Assembly: GCA_023440975.1 (NCBI GenBank)
Contig: JAEZRD010000003.1
Coordinates: 1 to 6,995 of the forward strand
Length of the DNA stretch: 6,995 bases
Reading direction: 5' to 3'
Source: Methanobacteriota archaeon
GTDB taxonomy: Archaea > Methanobacteriota > Methanobacteria > Methanobacteriales > Methanobacteriaceae
Below are positions 5,659 to 6,995 of this stretch, one piece after another (position 1 is the first letter of the stretch; each line of letters begins with the position of its first letter). The notes under the pieces were generated by a model. The model was not told the origin of the DNA. It did not search any database and saw only the letters and a list, made by a program, of their open reading frames with translations. A program made the translations under genes and the position numbers.

Positions 5659-5696
5659 GAGGGGAAGACTTATAATCTTCACCTCTTCTTTTTTTT
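5659..5696 (+). terminator. Hairpin and T-tract terminator after the adhesin gene
   Basis: GAGGGGAAGA (5659-5668) pairs with TCTTCACCTC (5676-5685), a 10-bp stem with a single G-A mismatch and a 7-base loop. It is followed by TTCTTTTTTTT (5686-5696). It lies 33 nt after the stop codon and is the strongest terminator-like structure in the window. Confidence 0.75.
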
Positions 5697-5743
5697 ATAC
5701 TTCTTTTTCATTAATTAATAATTGTTTATAAATAACCAATTTT

Positions 5744-5751
5744 TTTATATA
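5744..5751 (+). promoter_or_regulatory. TATA box of hsdM
   Basis: Exact TTTATATA, 53 bp before the ATG. The predicted start is near 5773, giving a leader of about 30 nt that contains AAGGGGA (5786-5792). That Shine-Dalgarno match is weak and sits 12 nt from the ATG, further than in the other genes, suggesting modest translation. Confidence 0.65.
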
Positions 5752-5803
5752 CTTAAAATATAAAATAAAATTATCAAAAGATTTTAAGGGGAACAGTTGT
5801 AAG

Positions 5804-6541
5804 ATGATTAGTAGTAAATTATATAATAGATTAAATGGGTTAATAGCTGCAGATCCCGGTATAACTAGTGATATGCATAGGATTGAAGAGCTTGTTTCTC
5901 TTGTTTTTTTGAAGATATCTAGTTTGAGAGAGCAGAAATTAGCATCTACAATTGAGGGTTTTGAATCTATTGTGCCTAAAGAATTACGATGGTCTACTTG
6001 GGCTATACCTGCTGAGGGGGAGAAGCTTTTAACTGGTCCTGAGTTAATAGATTATGTTAATAATGTTTTCATTCCAGGTATGGTGAATTTAGATGCAAAT
6101 GAGGATGAACCTGATAAATTAATTTATAAAACTATTTTTACTGGTGTTAAAAATCATATGATTGATGGTTATTTGATGAGAGAGGTTATTAATGGTCTTG
6201 AAGAGCATATTGGGGTTATTAATATTGATCAAGTGGATTTAGGTAATACTTATGAGAAGAAATTAGAAAATTTATTATCAATAGGTAGTGCTGGTCAATT
6301 TTACACTCCACCTCCTTTAACTAATTTAATATGTGAATTGATAGATCCTCAGTTAAATGAGGTAGTTGCAGATTTTGCTTGTGGTACTGGGGGATTTTTA
6401 TCTTCTTCCTTAAGATATCGTCAAGTTCATGCAAAAGATTATGAAACTTTTTTAAATAGTGAGCCGAATAATTTGATTTATGGTTTAGATAAGTCTCCTT
6501 TAGCTTATATGATAACTGTGTCTACTATTTTTTTTACATGA
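5804..6541 (+). CDS. hsdM: Type I restriction-modification methyltransferase subunit, N-terminal part (frameshifted)
   Basis: The 245-codon first part of an HsdM, the subunit that transfers a methyl group from S-adenosylmethionine to N6 of adenine in a type I restriction-modification complex. Residues 1-150 form the helical HsdM N-terminal domain. GQFYTPPPL (164-172) corresponds to the GxFYTPRxV entry motif (here Pro replaces the usual Arg). DFACGTGGFL (190-199) is the AdoMet-binding motif I. The frame ends at TGA 6539-6541 right after a run of eight T (6528-6535), before the catalytic motif. The homologous sequence resumes in the +1 frame, so the gene is interrupted, not naturally short. ATG 5804 is the only sensible start, since the upstream TTG is followed directly by TAA. 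Confidence 0.88.
   Translation: MISSKLYNRLNGLIAADPGITSDMHRIEELVSLVFLKISSLREQKLASTIEGFESIVPKELRWSTWAIPAEGEKLLTGPELIDYVNNVFIPGMVNLDANEDEPDKLIYKTIFTGVKNHMIDGYLMREVINGLEEHIGVINIDQVDLGNTYEKKLENLLSIGSAGQFYTPPPLTNLICELIDPQLNEVVADFACGTGGFLSSSLRYRQVHAKDYETFLNSEPNNLIYGLDKSPLAYMITVSTIFFT
6528..6535 (+). repeat. Eight-T homopolymer at the hsdM frame break
   Basis: A run of 8 T in codons ATT TTT TTT. With 7 T the sequence reads S-T-I-F-L-H-D-I-S-S-P, continuing the HsdM fold. With 8 T it reads S-T-I-F-F-T-stop. This is the position where the two halves of the gene change frame. Confidence 0.85.
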
Positions 6542-6995
6542 TATTAGTAGTCCTGAAATATATGTGAGTAATGCTTTTAATAAAGAATTAATTAGTTATG
6601 ATGAAGAGGATAAGTTTGATGTTATTTTAATGGATCCTCCTTATGGTGGTAGGGAGCATAAAGGTGTAGGGCATTATTTCCCAGAAAATTTGCGTAGTAA
6701 TGCAACTTCTGATATGTTTCTTGTTCTTATGATGTATAGGATGAAGAAGGGAGGTCGTGGAGCTATAATATTATCTGATAGTTTCCTTTTTAGTAATGAT
6801 AATCGTAAGTGGAATATTAAACATAAATTGTTTTCTGAGTTTAATGTTCATACTATTATACGTTTACCTCCTAGTGTTTTTGCTCCTTATTCTAATATTA
6901 AAACTAATATATTATTCTTTGAGAATACTTATCCTACTCGTGAAACATGGTTTTACCGGGTGGATATGCCTAAGGGTTATAATAGGTTCACTAAA
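6534..6995 (+). CDS. hsdM: Type I methyltransferase HsdM, catalytic part in shifted frame, cut by right edge
   Basis: A continuous 154-codon open frame from TTA 6534 to the window end, joining the preceding part with LHDISSPEI. It carries the catalytic motif IV DPPYGG (6633-6650), the ATSDMFLVLMMYRMKKGGRGAIILSD segment and VIRLPPSVFAPYSNIKTNILFF-like sequence (IIRLPPSVF), all typical of HsdM after motif IV. There is no plausible ribosome binding site of its own, so it is the rest of the gene at 5804 and not a separate gene. Removing one T from the eight-T run joins both parts into one frame. As written, no full-length methyltransferase would be made without slippage. hsdS and hsdR are expected beyond the right edge but are not visible. 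Confidence 0.85.

Noticed and set aside
6525..6541. Programmed -1 ribosomal frameshift at the T run in hsdM
   Set aside because: A -1 shift reads into a stop within about a dozen codons. The intact downstream frame needs +1 (or -2), so classical -1 slippage does not rescue the gene.

Overview
The window looks like chromosomal DNA of a methanogenic archaeon of the Methanobacteriales, most like Methanosphaera or Methanobrevibacter from an animal gut. This is inferred from the strongly A+T-rich sequence, the exact archaeal TATA octamer TTTATATA in front of three transcription units, Shine-Dalgarno sequences of the GGAGGTGA type, and a secreted, sequon-rich 'adhesin-like' protein of the kind abundant in these genera. 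No rRNA, tRNA, CRISPR array or transposase is visible.

Left half (1-3132, minus strand): a ferrous-iron uptake operon read right to left. It consists of a promoter with two identical DtxR-type operators, feoA, feoB, a 32-codon ORF with a very good ribosome binding site (too short for usual gene calling), and an eight-cysteine zinc-ribbon-like protein. A further cysteine-containing reading frame runs off the left edge. FeoB is the GTPase-gated membrane transporter and FeoA its small SH3-like partner. The small downstream proteins are candidate accessory factors. One operator covers the region just upstream of the TATA box and the other lies just after the predicted transcription start, so iron repression of the whole operon is the natural reading.

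Middle (3019-3390): a 372-bp divergent intergenic region with the feo promoter on the minus strand, one or two candidate promoters for the adhesin gene on the plus strand, and a 12-bp inverted repeat.

Right half (3391-6995, plus strand): a 744-residue secreted adhesin-like protein comes first, built from a signal peptide, a 13-residue Pro/Asn-Gly-Thr repeat, two Ig-like repeats, an Asn/Thr linker and a beta-helix. A hairpin terminator follows it. Then comes hsdM, a type I restriction-modification DNA methyltransferase that continues past the right edge. hsdM is broken by a one-base frame change exactly at a run of eight T. The homology continues in the next frame, so this is either a phase-variable ON/OFF switch, a recent pseudogene or a sequencing error.

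The most interesting points are the homopolymer switch candidate in hsdM, the paired operators bracketing the feo promoter, the loss of the guanine-specificity Asp in FeoB, and the small genes at the end of the feo operon.
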